DNA from: Sphingomonas soli NBRC 100801
Lineage (GTDB): Bacteria > Pseudomonadota > Alphaproteobacteria > Sphingomonadales > Sphingomonadaceae
Direction of reading: 5' to 3'
Length of the DNA stretch: 64,000 bases
Assembly: GCF_001591025.1 (NCBI RefSeq)
Contig: NZ_BCTZ01000004.1
Location: forward strand, 310,001-374,000
Below the pieces are notes generated by a model. The model was not told the DNA's origin, did no database searches, and saw only the letters and a list, made by a program, of their open reading frames with translations. Of this stretch, positions 18,616 through 27,701 are shown piece after piece; the first letter of the stretch is position 1, and each line of letters opens with the position of its first letter. The translations under genes were made by a program, and so were the position numbers.

Positions 18616-20058
18616 ATGACTCAAGCATCCGACATCGTCGCCGATCTGGACCGGCTCTACACTGCCTCTGTCGATCGGCTCAAAGCCGCCATTGATCGCT
18701 ACCTTGAAGACGGCACGCCGCCGGACCCCGAAGCCCGCACCGACGGCAGCTTCGCCTATCCCGAACTTCGGCTGACCTATCGCGGCGGGACCGACCGCCC
18801 GGTGCCGGCACGGTCGTTCGGACGGCTCGTCGAGGCGGGCGACTATCGCATCTCGGTCACCAAGCCCGCGATGTTCGCCGACTATCTTGTCGAGCAGCTC
18901 ACCTTCCTGATCGAGGATTATGACGTCGAGGTGCACGCGGTCACCGGGCGGCAGGAAATCCCCTTCCCCTATGTGCTCGACGCCGACCAGATCCAGGCAA
19001 TGGACCAGGCCGTGTCGGTGACCGAGCTGGCGCGCCACTTCCCGGCGACCGAGCTGGCGCATATCGGCGACGAGATCGCGGACGGGCTGTGGATCGCGCA
19101 CGACGAAACCCGCCCGCTGGCGCTGTTCGACGGATTGCGCACCGATTTCTCGCTCGCCCGCCTGCGCCATTATACGGGCACGCCGGTCGAGCATTTCCAG
19201 CAATATATCCTGTTCACCAACTATCATCGCTATGTGGACGAGTTCATCCGCTTCGCGGTGGACCAGTTGGGCGAAGGAAGCCGCTTCACCGGGGTTTCGG
19301 GCGCGGGCGGCATTTATGTGGAAGCCGGCGACGATACCGATCGCCTGCTCAACGACACGTCGGCATGGCGCCGCCACCAGATGCCCGCCTATCACCTGAT
19401 GACTGCCGACGGGTCGGGGATCACGCTGGTGAATATCGGCGTGGGCCCGTCCAACGCGAAGACGATCACCGACCATCTGGCGGTGCTGCGCCCCGAGGCA
19501 TGGCTGATGATCGGCCATTGCGGCGGCCTGCGCCCCAGCCAGCGGATCGGCGACTATGTGCTCGCCCATGCCTATCTGCGCGACGATCACATCATGGACG
19601 ATGTGCTGCCGCCGGAAATCCCGATCCCCGCCATCGCCGAGGTGCAGATGGCGCTGGCGCGCGCGGCGGAGACGGTTTCGGGGCAGTCGGGCGACGAGCT
19701 CAAGCGACGGCTGCGCACCGGCACGATCGTCACCACCGACGATCGCAACTGGGAGCTGCGCTATTCGACCACGGCTTTGCGCTTCTCGCTCAGCCGCGCG
19801 GTGGGCGTGGACATGGAGAGCGCCACGCTCGCGGCGCAGGGCTATCGCTTCCGCGTCCCCTATGGCACGTTGCTCTGCGTCTCAGACAAGCCGCTCCACG
19901 GCGAACTCAAGCTGCCGGGACAGGCCAACCGATTCTATGAGCGCGCGATCGCCGAGCATCTGAAGATCGGCATCGAGACCTGCGAGGAACTGCGCCGCGA
20001 AGGCGCGAAGCTCCACTCGCGCAAGCTGCGCGCGTTCAACGAGCCGCCGTTCCGCTAA
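18616..20058 (+). CDS. amn: AMP nucleosidase
   Basis: This 480-residue cytosolic enzyme hydrolyses AMP to adenine and ribose-5-phosphate in purine salvage and adenylate balance. The N-terminal half is the AMP nucleosidase-specific regulatory domain (residues ~1-200, VEHFQQYILFTNYHRYV). The C-terminal half is a phosphorylase-type catalytic domain with NIGVGPSNAKTITDHLAVLR, MIGHCGGLRPSQRIGDYVLA and the late active-site region AVGVDMESATLAAQGYRFRV. Its length matches the family. A stem-loop follows the stop. Confidence 0.96.
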   Translation: MTQASDIVADLDRLYTASVDRLKAAIDRYLEDGTPPDPEARTDGSFAYPELRLTYRGGTDRPVPARSFGRLVEAGDYRISVTKPAMFADYLVEQLTFLIEDYDVEVHAVTGRQEIPFPYVLDADQIQAMDQAVSVTELARHFPATELAHIGDEIADGLWIAHDETRPLALFDGLRTDFSLARLRHYTGTPVEHFQQYILFTNYHRYVDEFIRFAVDQLGEGSRFTGVSGAGGIYVEAGDDTDRLLNDTSAWRRHQMPAYHLMTADGSGITLVNIGVGPSNAKTITDHLAVLRPEAWLMIGHCGGLRPSQRIGDYVLAHAYLRDDHIMDDVLPPEIPIPAIAEVQMALARAAETVSGQSGDELKRRLRTGTIVTTDDRNWELRYSTTALRFSLSRAVGVDMESATLAAQGYRFRVPYGTLLCVSDKPLHGELKLPGQANRFYERAIAEHLKIGIETCEELRREGAKLHSRKLRAFNEPPFR

Positions 20059-20067
20059 GGGATTGCA

Positions 20068-20104
20068 GGCGCTCTCCGGCACTATCTGGCCGAAGGAGAG
20101 CGCC
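20068..20104 (+). terminator. Hairpin after amn
   Basis: Arms GGCGCTCTCC and GGAGAGCGCC form a ten-base stem with further pairing inside the loop, directly behind amn. There is no good T-tract, so it may be a terminator or an mRNA-stabilising stem. Confidence 0.5.
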
Positions 20105-20193
20105 CGCGCCCGATTCTGACGCGGGCCGAGCGCAGAGCGTCCGCGCCGCTTGGAGTTTGATCCCCGCTGTCGCCAACAGGCCTGGATCAGACT

Positions 20194-20940
20194 CTAGCGG
20201 GTAAGCGTGAACTCGACGGTGAGCGTCTCCCGCACGGTCACGTCGTTGGACTGCGCACCCGATTTGGGCGCGAACATGCCGACGATCTGCCCGATCAGGC
20301 CGATCGTGCCGCCGACAATATCCTGCTTCTCGCTGATCCGCGTGATCGCGGCGCTGCGAAGGCCGAGTGCTTCCCCATAGGATAGCGCCTGCGCTCGCGC
20401 CTTGACCAGGGCATCCGCCTTGGCCTTGCGCGCCGCGCCGGGATAATCATCAAGCAGGCCGATCACCTGCTCCTCCGGCGTACCGCCCTCGGCCTCGATC
20501 GCCTTGCGTGCGGCCGCGGCGGCGGCGCGGGTCGGTGCGTCGAGATCGATCGTCTCGGTCGCCGTCGCTTCCGGCTTCGCGTCGGGATCCTCGTCAAGGC
20601 TGGCGAGGCTGATGGTGGGCTTGCCCTGGCCCGGCAGGCTGGCGAAAAAGCTCATGAGCGAATTGTCCCCCGGCGTGCCGCCGGGCTGCGCTTCACGCAC
20701 GCCCGACGCGGACAGGGTCCGGAGGAGCTTCGCCTTCTGCGCCGCCAGCGCCGCCCTGGCCGCGTCCTCGGTCTCCGCCTTGCCGTAGATCTTCGCCGAA
20801 ATGCGGAAGCGCTGTGCGGGCACGGTCACTTCGCCGCTCGCGACGATCTCTACCGTCACCGGCGCAGATGCCGGTGCAGTCTGTGCCAGCGCACTGACGG
20901 GCAGCGCTAGCATCGCGCAGGCAATTGCGTAACGAACCAT
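20194..20940 (-). CDS. SIMPL (DUF541) domain periplasmic protein
   Basis: This 248-residue protein has a signal peptide (MVRYAIACAMLALPVSALAQ). The mature part carries the SIMPL/DUF541 features VEIVASGEVTVPAQRFRIS at the beginning and a long Ala-rich helical stretch with KADALVKARAQALSYGEALG before the final strands VRETLTVEFTLTR. The family is periplasmic or outer-membrane-associated with poorly defined roles in oxidative stress. The ATG at 20940 has AAGGA seven bases upstream. It lies 26 bases after the M2 peptidase gene, so the two are likely one transcript. Confidence 0.88.
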   Translation of the reverse strand: MVRYAIACAMLALPVSALAQTAPASAPVTVEIVASGEVTVPAQRFRISAKIYGKAETEDAARAALAAQKAKLLRTLSASGVREAQPGGTPGDNSLMSFFASLPGQGKPTISLASLDEDPDAKPEATATETIDLDAPTRAAAAAARKAIEAEGGTPEEQVIGLLDDYPGAARKAKADALVKARAQALSYGEALGLRSAAITRISEKQDIVGGTIGLIGQIVGMFAPKSGAQSNDVTVRETLTVEFTLTR

Positions 20941-20966
20941 CTGGATATCCTTCCCCTGGTTTCGGG

Positions 20967-22781
20967 TCACCAGCCCTTCGGCTGCCCCTTGTTCTGCTTG
21001 TCGAGCCATGCCTTGAGCGGCGCGAAATACTCGGCCATCGCCTTGCCAGACATCTGGCGGCTGCCGGTGAACGCCTCCAGCGCATCCGGCCATGGCCTGG
21101 ATGCGCCCATCTCCATCATCTTGTTGAGCCGCTCGCCCACCTGCTTGTTGCCGAAGAACGAGCAGCGGTGGAGCGGGCCCTTCCAGCCCGCCTGATCGCA
21201 GGCGGCCTTGTAGAACTGAAACTGGAGCACGCGCGCCAGGAAATAGCGCGCATAGGGGGTGCTGTTCGGAATGTGATATTTCGCACCGGGATCGAAGCGG
21301 GTCTCGTCGCGCTTCACCGGGGCGACGATGCCCTGATAATCGAGCCGCAGCTTATCCCATCCGGCCTGATAGCCGCCCGCCAGGATCGATCCGTCGAACA
21401 CGCCCCAGCGCCATTTGTCGATCAGCAGGCCGAAGGGCAGGAACGCAACCTTGTCCATCGCCTGGCGCAGCAGCAGGCCGATATCCTTGTCCGCGCTCGG
21501 CACCTGGGATTTGTCGAGCAGGCCGATCTGGACGAGGTAATCGGGGGTGATCGAAAGCGCGACGAAATCGCCGATCGCTTCGTGGAAGCCGTCATTCGCG
21601 CCGTTGCGATAGAGCTGAGGCTGATCCTTATAGGCGCGCTGATAATAGTTGTGCCCCAGTTCGTGGTGGATCGTGACGAAATCGGTCGCGTTCACCTTGA
21701 TGCACATCTTGATGCGCAGATCGTCCTTCTCGTCGATATCCCAGGCCGAGGCGTGGCACTGGACCTCGCGATCCCGCGGCTTGATGAATTGCGAGCGTTG
21801 CCAGAAGCTCTCCGGAAGCTGGGTCAGGCCGAGCGAGGAATAGAAATTCTCGCCCGTCTTCACCATCTTCAGCGGATCATATCCCTTGGCGGCCAACAGT
21901 TCGCCGATATCGAAGCCTAGATCGCCCGCGCCCGCCGGGGCCACCACGTCATAGATATTGCCCCATTCCTGCGCCCACATATTGCCGAGCAGATCGGCGC
22001 GGATCGGGCCGGATTTGGGCTGCACGGCGTCGCCATATTTCTCGTTGAGCTTGCGGCGGACATAGGTGTGAAGCGCGGTATAGAGCGGCTTCATATCATT
22101 CCAGATGCCATCGGTGAGCTTGATGAAATCGGCCGGGGGCATGTCGTAGCCGGAGCGCCACATCGCACCGGTATCGTCAAAGCCCAGCTCCTTCGCGCCC
22201 TCATTCGCGATGCCGACCAGCTTGGTATAGTCGCCGCGCATCGGCGCGCCGACCTGATCGTGCCAGCTAACCCACATTTCCTTGAGCTCGTCCGGATTGC
22301 GGCTCTCGCCCATCGCGGCTTCGATGTCGCTGCCATTGACCGGCTGGCCCTTCAGCGTCCCCTTCCCCTTGCCATATTGCGAGCCGATCCGGGTCGCGAT
22401 GTCGGAAAGCTCCGCCGCCGCACCCGGGCGCGTGGGCGCGGCCAAGGTGATCGCGCCGCGAAGCATCGTCAGCTGGCGCTGCTGCTCCGCCGACAGCCCC
22501 TGCGCCTTTTGATAGCGCGCAGCCTCGATCGCGTATTTCACCGACATCTCGGTGCTCCGCGCACCATATTCGGCGGCCAGCGCGTCGGTATCGTCGGTGA
22601 TATAGGTTGCGTTGATCCACGAGACGCGCTGCGCGATCAGGTTGAATTCGGTGACCTCCTTCTGTGCGCGATCGATGAACGCCTGCGCCTCCGCCGCGCT
22701 GGGCGTCGCGTCCTGGGCGTGGACGGGCGCGACGGCGACCGCGACGGCAAGCGCCAGCGCGGAAATACCGGTACGGGTCAT
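20967..22781 (-). CDS. M2 family metallopeptidase (peptidyl-dipeptidase, ACE-like), exported
   Basis: This 604-residue protein has a signal peptide ([23 protein letters not shown]). It is a zinc peptidyl-dipeptidase of the angiotensin-converting-enzyme family, showing the zinc motif HELGH (His373, Glu374, His377) in [15 protein letters not shown] and the downstream zinc ligand region [17 protein letters not shown]. It would remove dipeptides from C-termini of periplasmic peptides. The ATG at 22781 has GAGAGG at seven bases. The length agrees with the one-domain ACE size. SIMPL protein follows on the same strand. Confidence 0.94.
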   Translation of the reverse strand: MTRTGISALALAVAVAVAPVHAQDATPSAAEAQAFIDRAQKEVTEFNLIAQRVSWINATYITDDTDALAAEYGARSTEMSVKYAIEAARYQKAQGLSAEQQRQLTMLRGAITLAAPTRPGAAAELSDIATRIGSQYGKGKGTLKGQPVNGSDIEAAMGESRNPDELKEMWVSWHDQVGAPMRGDYTKLVGIANEGAKELGFDDTGAMWRSGYDMPPADFIKLTDGIWNDMKPLYTALHTYVRRKLNEKYGDAVQPKSGPIRADLLGNMWAQEWGNIYDVVAPAGAGDLGFDIGELLAAKGYDPLKMVKTGENFYSSLGLTQLPESFWQRSQFIKPRDREVQCHASAWDIDEKDDLRIKMCIKVNATDFVTIHHELGHNYYQRAYKDQPQLYRNGANDGFHEAIGDFVALSITPDYLVQIGLLDKSQVPSADKDIGLLLRQAMDKVAFLPFGLLIDKWRWGVFDGSILAGGYQAGWDKLRLDYQGIVAPVKRDETRFDPGAKYHIPNSTPYARYFLARVLQFQFYKAACDQAGWKGPLHRCSFFGNKQVGERLNKMMEMGASRPWPDALEAFTGSRQMSGKAMAEYFAPLKAWLDKQNKGQPKGW

Positions 22782-22842
22782 GGGGGAACCTCTCAGGTAC
22801 ATTCTGAATGTGCCCGAGAGTGCGCCCCGCTCTATCAATGCG

Positions 22843-23604
22843 TCAAGCGCTCAGGAAATCCAGGATCGCCTGCCCCAGCTCGGGCCGGGTCACCGCGCTC
22901 ATATGATTGCCCGGGATCGATCGGAAGCTGCCATGCGGAAGCAGTTCGGCCACCGCCTCGCCCGATCCATTGTCGTCATCGTCGACGCCGGTCGCGACAA
23001 GAGTCGGCACCGTGATCGCGGCGATCTGCTCGCGGGGGGTATCGACAAAGGTCTCAAGCACGTTGAGCAGCGCCACCGGATCGCCCTTGGTGGTCTTGAG
23101 GAACGCTTCGGTCAGCCATTCCGAACTGCCACGCTCGAAGCTGCCGAGATTGGTGAGCACGCGGCGGAAATAGCCGCCCCGCCCCTGCGTATCGATCAGC
23201 CCCTGCAATCCCATGCCGCACAAGACGGCGCGGCGCGGGGTGGCGCCGTTGACCAGCATGCGGAGCACCGTCCGGCCGCCCAGCGAATAGCCCGCCAGAT
23301 CGTAATCGGTGAGGCCCAGATGCGCGACGAGCGCCATCCCGTCGCGCATCAGCACGTCGGGCGGATAGGCGGCAGGATCGTGTGGCTTGTCGCTCAGGCC
23401 ATGCCCGCGCAGATCGGGCATGATCACCCGGAAGCCGCGCTCCGCGAGCTTTTCCGCATGGCCATATTTGATCCAGTTGACCGCAGCCGTGGAGAAATAG
23501 CCGTGGATCAGCACCACCGGCCTCCCCTCGCCCATTTCGGTCCATGCAAGCTCGACACCGTCATCGGCGGCGAAGCGGTGCGTTTCAGTCGGGTAATTTG
23601 CCAA
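22843..23604 (-). CDS. Alpha/beta-fold hydrolase
   Basis: This 253-residue alpha/beta hydrolase has the oxyanion-hole motif VVLIHGYFST, the nucleophile elbow AGYSLGGRTVL (Ser) and a late His in IPGNHMSAV. The acid is probably the Asp in ATGVDDDDNG. The substrate is unknown. It is cytoplasmic, as no signal peptide is visible. Its start overlaps the end of the GFA-family gene by 20 bases, so the two genes are coupled. Confidence 0.9.
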   Translation of the reverse strand: MANYPTETHRFAADDGVELAWTEMGEGRPVVLIHGYFSTAAVNWIKYGHAEKLAERGFRVIMPDLRGHGLSDKPHDPAAYPPDVLMRDGMALVAHLGLTDYDLAGYSLGGRTVLRMLVNGATPRRAVLCGMGLQGLIDTQGRGGYFRRVLTNLGSFERGSSEWLTEAFLKTTKGDPVALLNVLETFVDTPREQIAAITVPTLVATGVDDDDNGSGEAVAELLPHGSFRSIPGNHMSAVTRPELGQAILDFLSA

Positions 23605-24028
23605 TTGCTTCCATCCAGCGCTTCACGACGTTCGCGTTGTCCTCGGTCCGGTATCGGGGCAGGTCGCGCGTGTCGAGCCACTGCTCGTGCATGCTTTCCA
23701 CCGCATAATGATGGCGCAGCTGGAAGCGCGAGGGATCGTCGAAGCTCCCCACCGTCAGATCCATCGTCGGCGCATCGGGAAACCAGAATGTCAGCGGCGT
23801 GCCGCATTCCTTGCAGAAGCCGCGCTCGGCGATGGGCGACGAGGCGTAGAGATCGGGCTCCCGCTCCCAGTTTACGTCGGCCTTCTTCACGCCCTTGAAC
23901 GCGATCGATACGCCCCCGGTCGCGCGCTGGCACATGCGGCAATGGCAGAGATATGCGTCATCGTCTTCGATGTTGACGCGATATCGCACCCGCCCGCACT
24001 GGCAGCCGCCGGTCATCTGCTTGCTCAT
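23585..24028 (-). CDS. GFA (glutathione-dependent formaldehyde-activating) family zinc protein
   Basis: This 147-residue GFA/CENP-V fold protein has the zinc-binding cysteines in GGCQCGRVRYRV, LCHCRMCQRATGG and GFCKECGTPLTFWF. The original family member binds S-hydroxymethylglutathione, but most homologues have no proven activity. The ATG at 24028 (MSKQMTGG) has GGAGG five bases upstream. It is followed by an overlapping alpha/beta hydrolase gene and is divergent from the marR gene. Confidence 0.92.
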   Translation of the reverse strand: MSKQMTGGCQCGRVRYRVNIEDDDAYLCHCRMCQRATGGVSIAFKGVKKADVNWEREPDLYASSPIAERGFCKECGTPLTFWFPDAPTMDLTVGSFDDPSRFQLRHHYAVESMHEQWLDTRDLPRYRTEDNANVVKRWMEAIGKLPD

Positions 24029-24069
24029 GCTTGCCTCCGCTGCAATCGCTGCGTCGCACAATGAAATCC

Positions 24070-24093
24070 AGTTGCTGATTGCAATTAATAACT
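24070..24093. promoter_or_regulatory. Candidate MarR operator
   Basis: A 24-base imperfect palindrome of the form AGTTnnTnATTGCAATnAnnAACT is centred on TTGCAA. It lies between the divergent GFA and marR genes and ends 11 bases before the marR start. Its position and symmetry fit an autoregulatory MarR site. Confidence 0.55.
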
Positions 24094-24104
24094 AGGCTTA
24101 TTAT

Positions 24105-24560
24105 GTGCGTCGCGTGACCGAGAATCTAGGCTTTCTGATGAGCGATGTCTCGCGGCTGATGCGTCGCCGCTTCGACGAGCGCGCGCGGACCACCGGCGCG
24201 ACCGGCCCGCAATGGCGCACGCTGAAGATATTGGAGCGCCGCGAGGGCCTGAACCAGGGCCAGCTTGCCGAGCTGCTTGAAGTCGAGCCGATCACCGCGT
24301 GCCGCATGATCGACCGGCTGGAGGATGCCGGGCTGGTCGAGCGCAGGCGCGATCCCGCCGACCGGCGCGCCTGGCTGATCTACCTGACGGACAAGGCCCG
24401 CCCCGTTCTCGCCGATCTACACAATGTCGCTAGCGAGATGATCGAAGGGGCGCTGAAGGGGTTATCCCCCCGGCAACGCGAAGAGCTTATCGGATCGCTG
24501 AATGCGGTCCGCGCAAATTTGACCAACACCCCAGAGGGCAAAGAGGCCGCCAATGGCTGA
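24105..24560 (+). CDS. MarR family transcriptional regulator of the EmrAB exporter
   Basis: This 151-residue winged-helix regulator has the MarR core LAELLEVEPITACRMIDRLE followed by the wing DAGLVERRRDPADRRAWLIY. It heads an operon with a membrane-fusion protein and a DHA2 transporter and overlaps the former by eight bases, so it is very probably the local repressor, relieved by a ligand of the pump. The start is GTG at 24105; a second in-frame GTG three codons later is possible. An imperfect palindrome lies just upstream. Confidence 0.9.
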   Translation: MRRVTENLGFLMSDVSRLMRRRFDERARTTGATGPQWRTLKILERREGLNQGQLAELLEVEPITACRMIDRLEDAGLVERRRDPADRRAWLIYLTDKARPVLADLHNVASEMIEGALKGLSPRQREELIGSLNAVRANLTNTPEGKEAANG

Positions 24561-25641
24561 CGCAGATCCGAAAATCCTGAACGCTTCCAGGGAGAGCACG
24601 ATGGCCGAAACCGATGTCGTTCCGTCCGAAGCGATCGTCGAAGAGAAGCCCAAGCGCGCCTGGCTGCGTCCGCTGCTGATGTTCGGCGTTCCGCTGATCG
24701 TGATCGCGATCGTCGGATATTTCTACTTCACGGGCGGCCGCACGGTTTCGACCGACAACGCCTATGTCAGCCAGGACAAGGTTTCGGTTTCGGCCGATGT
24801 CGCCGGCCGGATCGTCACGGTCGCGGTGAAGGAGAACCAGACGGTCAAGAAAGGCGATCTGCTGTTCGAGATCGATCCCGAGCCGTATCGCATCGCGGTA
24901 GCTTCCGCCCAGGCCGCGATCGCCGCCGCGCAGGTGAACGTCCAGACGCTGCAGACCAGCTATGCCGGCACGAGCGCCGATATCCAGGCCGCGCGCGATA
25001 CGCTTCGGGCAGCACAGCAGGATTATGGCCGCCAGGCGGAGCTGATGAAGAGCGGCTTCACAACTCGTGCGCGGCTTGAACAGGCCGAACATTCGGTCGA
25101 GCAAGCGCGCGCCGCCGTCAGCCGCGCGACATCGGATGCGGCGGAGGCGCGTTCGAAGCTCTCCACCGGGTCTGCGGGCGAGAACCCCCAGCTTGCCGCT
25201 GCGCGCGTTCAGCTCGCCAAGGCGCAGCTCGATTTGAGCCGGACCAAGGTCTATGCGCCCGTCGACGGCGTCGTCAGCCAGTCCGATCGCCTCCAGGTCG
25301 GCCAGATGATGATGACCGGGCTTCCCGCCGTGACGATCGTGCAGAACAGCGGTGCCTGGCTCGAGGCCAATTTCAAGGAAACCGACCTCAACAAGATGCG
25401 CGTCGGGCAAAAGGCCGAGATCAGCTTCGATGCCTATCCGGGCCTGCACCTGAAGGGGCATGTCGGCTCGATCGGCGCGGGCACGGGTTCCGAATTCTCG
25501 GTGCTTCCGGCGCAGAACGCCAATGGCAACTGGGTGAAGGTCACCCAGCGCGTGCCGGTGCGCATCATGATCGACGAACAGAGCCCGCGCCCGCTGATCG
25601 CAGGGCTGTCGGCGGACGTCGTCGTGAAGGTTGTGGACTAG
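24553..25641 (+). CDS. emrA: HlyD/EmrA-type membrane fusion protein
   Basis: This 362-residue periplasmic adaptor has one N-terminal transmembrane helix (residues ~42-62, LLMFGVPLIVIAIVGYFYF), then the biotinyl-lipoyl-like half TDNAYVSQDKVSVSADVAGR, a coiled-coil hairpin (residues ~110-210) and the return half KVYAPVDGVVSQSDRLQVGQ. It links the EmrB-type pump to an outer-membrane channel. The ATG at 24553 overlaps marR; a second ATG at 24601 (MAETDVV) also has a Shine-Dalgarno sequence and is the alternative start. Confidence 0.92.
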   Translation: MADADPKILNASRESTMAETDVVPSEAIVEEKPKRAWLRPLLMFGVPLIVIAIVGYFYFTGGRTVSTDNAYVSQDKVSVSADVAGRIVTVAVKENQTVKKGDLLFEIDPEPYRIAVASAQAAIAAAQVNVQTLQTSYAGTSADIQAARDTLRAAQQDYGRQAELMKSGFTTRARLEQAEHSVEQARAAVSRATSDAAEARSKLSTGSAGENPQLAAARVQLAKAQLDLSRTKVYAPVDGVVSQSDRLQVGQMMMTGLPAVTIVQNSGAWLEANFKETDLNKMRVGQKAEISFDAYPGLHLKGHVGSIGAGTGSEFSVLPAQNANGNWVKVTQRVPVRIMIDEQSPRPLIAGLSADVVVKVVD

Positions 25642-25642
25642 C

Positions 25643-25670
25643 CGTCACCCCGGCGAAAGCCGGGATGACG
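25643..25670. repeat. REP-type palindrome inside the emrA-emrB gap
   Basis: A single palindromic unit, GTCACCCCGGCGAAAGCCGG followed by GATGAC, occupies almost the whole 40-base space between two genes of one operon. It could fold in the mRNA and unbalance expression of pump and adaptor. Confidence 0.85.
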
Positions 25671-25681
25671 AAGGGAAGATT

Positions 25682-27268
25682 ATGGCAACCGTCACCCAGT
25701 CTGACACGCCTGCAACCCCGCCCCGCCCGACCCCTGGCGTGGCGGCGCTGCCGGTCGCCAATCGCGGGCTGCTCACCTTCGGTGTGATGCTCGCGACGAT
25801 CATGCAGATCCTCGACACGACGATCGCCAATGTCGCGCTGCCGCACATGACGACGCAGCTCGGCGCCTCGGCCGATACGATCACCTGGGTGCTGACCAGC
25901 TATATCGTGGCGGTCGCCATCGCGATCCCGATCACCGGCTGGCTTTCCGACACGATCGGCTCGCGCAACCTGTTCCTGCTTTCCACCATCGGCTTCATCA
26001 TCGCATCGGCGCTGTGCGGCATGGCGCAGAACCTTGAGCAGATGGTGATCTTCCGTGTCCTGCAGGGCGTGTCCGCCGCGTTCATGAACCCGCTCAGCCA
26101 AACGGTGATGCTCGACATCAACCCGCCCGAGCGCCAGGCCAAGGCCATGGCGATCTGGGGCATGGGGATCATGGTGGGCCCGATCCTGGGCCCGGTGATC
26201 GGCGGCTGGCTGACCGACAATTTCAACTGGCGCTGGGTATTCTTCGTCAATCTGCCGCTGGGCGTGATCTGTATCGCGATCCTGTGGTGGCTGCTGCCCA
26301 GCCGCCCCATCAGAAAGCGGCGGTTCGACCTGTTCGGCTTTGCCCTGCTCGCGATCGGCATCGCCGCGCTCCAGCTCATGCTCGACCGCGGCCAGGGCGA
26401 GGATTGGTTCGGATCGATCGAGATCTGGATCGAGATGCTCGTCGCCGGAATCGCGCTGTGGATGTTCGTCGTCCATATGGCGACCGGCAAGGAACCGATG
26501 TTCGAGCGCGCGCTTTGGAGGAACGGCAACCTCGTCACCGGCCTGTTCTTCATGATCGTGATCGGCGTGGTGATGATGGCGACGATGGCGCTGCTGCCGC
26601 CGATGCTCCAGAATCTCTATGGACATTCGGTGTTCGACACCGGCCTGTTGCTGATGCCGCGCGGCTTTGGCGTGGTGCTGACCATGGCAATCTCCGCGCA
26701 GCTGATCCAGCGCGGTTTCGACGCGCGCATCATTGTCGGGCTGGGGATGGCGATCGCGGCCTATTCGCTGTGGCAGATGACGCACTGGTCGCTTGAAATG
26801 GGGACCTGGCCGATCATTCTCTCGGGCTTCGTCCAGGGGCTTGGCATGGGGCTGGTGTTCATGCCGCTCAACGGCATGGCCTTCGCCACGCTCGCGCCGC
26901 AGCAGCGCACCGAAGGCGCATCGCTGATCAACCTGGCGCGCAATATCGGCTCGTCGGTGGGCATCTCGCTCGTCACGACGATCCTGGCGCGGAGCATCCA
27001 GCAGAGTCATGCGGCGCTGGTTCCCAACATTTCGGCCGAGACGCTCGACACGCTGGACCCGAACCTTGCCCAGATGCTCGGCAGCACCGGCCAGACCGTG
27101 CTGGCGATGGCGGATGCCGAGATCAACCGCCAGGCAGCGATGATCGGCTATCTCAACGATTTCTACGCAATGGCGATCGTCACGGCGCTGACCGTTCCGC
27201 TGGTCTTCTTCCTGCGCAAGCCCAAGGGCCGGGCGGAGAAGCCCGACGCCAGCGCGATGGGGCATTAA
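25682..27268 (+). CDS. emrB: DHA2-family MFS multidrug transporter (EmrB-like)
   Basis: This 528-residue drug:H+ antiporter of the 14-helix DHA2 family shows the family motifs LDTTIANVALPHM in helix 1, GWLSDTIGSRNLFL (motif A loop) and MGIMVGPILGPVIGGWLTD (motif C). It works with the EmrA adaptor encoded just upstream. The ATG at 25682 follows AAGGGAAG. The gene ends in a four-base convergent overlap with the next GFA-family gene. Confidence 0.95.
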   Translation: MATVTQSDTPATPPRPTPGVAALPVANRGLLTFGVMLATIMQILDTTIANVALPHMTTQLGASADTITWVLTSYIVAVAIAIPITGWLSDTIGSRNLFLLSTIGFIIASALCGMAQNLEQMVIFRVLQGVSAAFMNPLSQTVMLDINPPERQAKAMAIWGMGIMVGPILGPVIGGWLTDNFNWRWVFFVNLPLGVICIAILWWLLPSRPIRKRRFDLFGFALLAIGIAALQLMLDRGQGEDWFGSIEIWIEMLVAGIALWMFVVHMATGKEPMFERALWRNGNLVTGLFFMIVIGVVMMATMALLPPMLQNLYGHSVFDTGLLLMPRGFGVVLTMAISAQLIQRGFDARIIVGLGMAIAAYSLWQMTHWSLEMGTWPIILSGFVQGLGMGLVFMPLNGMAFATLAPQQRTEGASLINLARNIGSSVGISLVTTILARSIQQSHAALVPNISAETLDTLDPNLAQMLGSTGQTVLAMADAEINRQAAMIGYLNDFYAMAIVTALTVPLVFFLRKPKGRAEKPDASAMGH

Positions 27269-27699
27269 AGCTCCGCGAGGATCCTGAACCAGTCGCTGGC
27301 AGGTACGGTCTCAAAGGTGATCGCGCCCTCGGGCAGGCCGACCCAGGGCTGCTTCGACTTGATGTAGATATGCGCGCGCGGGATGATTCCTGCGCTGTCG
27401 TCAAGCGTGCCCGCGCGGAGCACGCCGAAGCCCGGCCGGCGGGTGTTGATATTGTAGATCCGGACGAGACATTTCGCGCAATAGAAATGCGTGCTGGTCC
27501 CGCCGCTGGGCGTGACGTGCGACGCGCTGATCATCTCACCGGAGATGGTCAGCGCATCGAGCGCGACCGGTAGCTGCAGTGCGAACGACGCGCCGCTCTG
27601 CGTCTGGCAATCTGTGCAGTGGCAGGCATAAGTGACGGGCGGATCGGGCAGATCCGCGCTGTACCGCACCGCGCCGCACAGGCATCCGCCCGTCAGCAT
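27265..27699 (-). CDS. GFA family zinc protein, coupled to asd
   Basis: This 144-residue GFA-fold protein has zinc-binding cysteines in GGCLCGAVRYSA, ACHCTDCQTQSGASF and FYCAKCLVRIYN. It is only distantly similar to the other GFA protein at 23585-24028. The ATG at 27699 begins two bases after the asd stop codon, so it is probably translated by re-initiation from asd. The substrate is unknown. Confidence 0.9.
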   Translation of the reverse strand: MLTGGCLCGAVRYSADLPDPPVTYACHCTDCQTQSGASFALQLPVALDALTISGEMISASHVTPSGGTSTHFYCAKCLVRIYNINTRRPGFGVLRAGTLDDSAGIIPRAHIYIKSKQPWVGLPEGAITFETVPASDWFRILAEL

Positions 27700-27701
27700 G
27701 A

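Noticed and set aside
25565..27265. Minus-strand frame of over 550 codons opposite emrB
   Set aside because: It is His/Arg/Asp-rich low-complexity antisense; emrB shows clear DHA2 transporter motifs.
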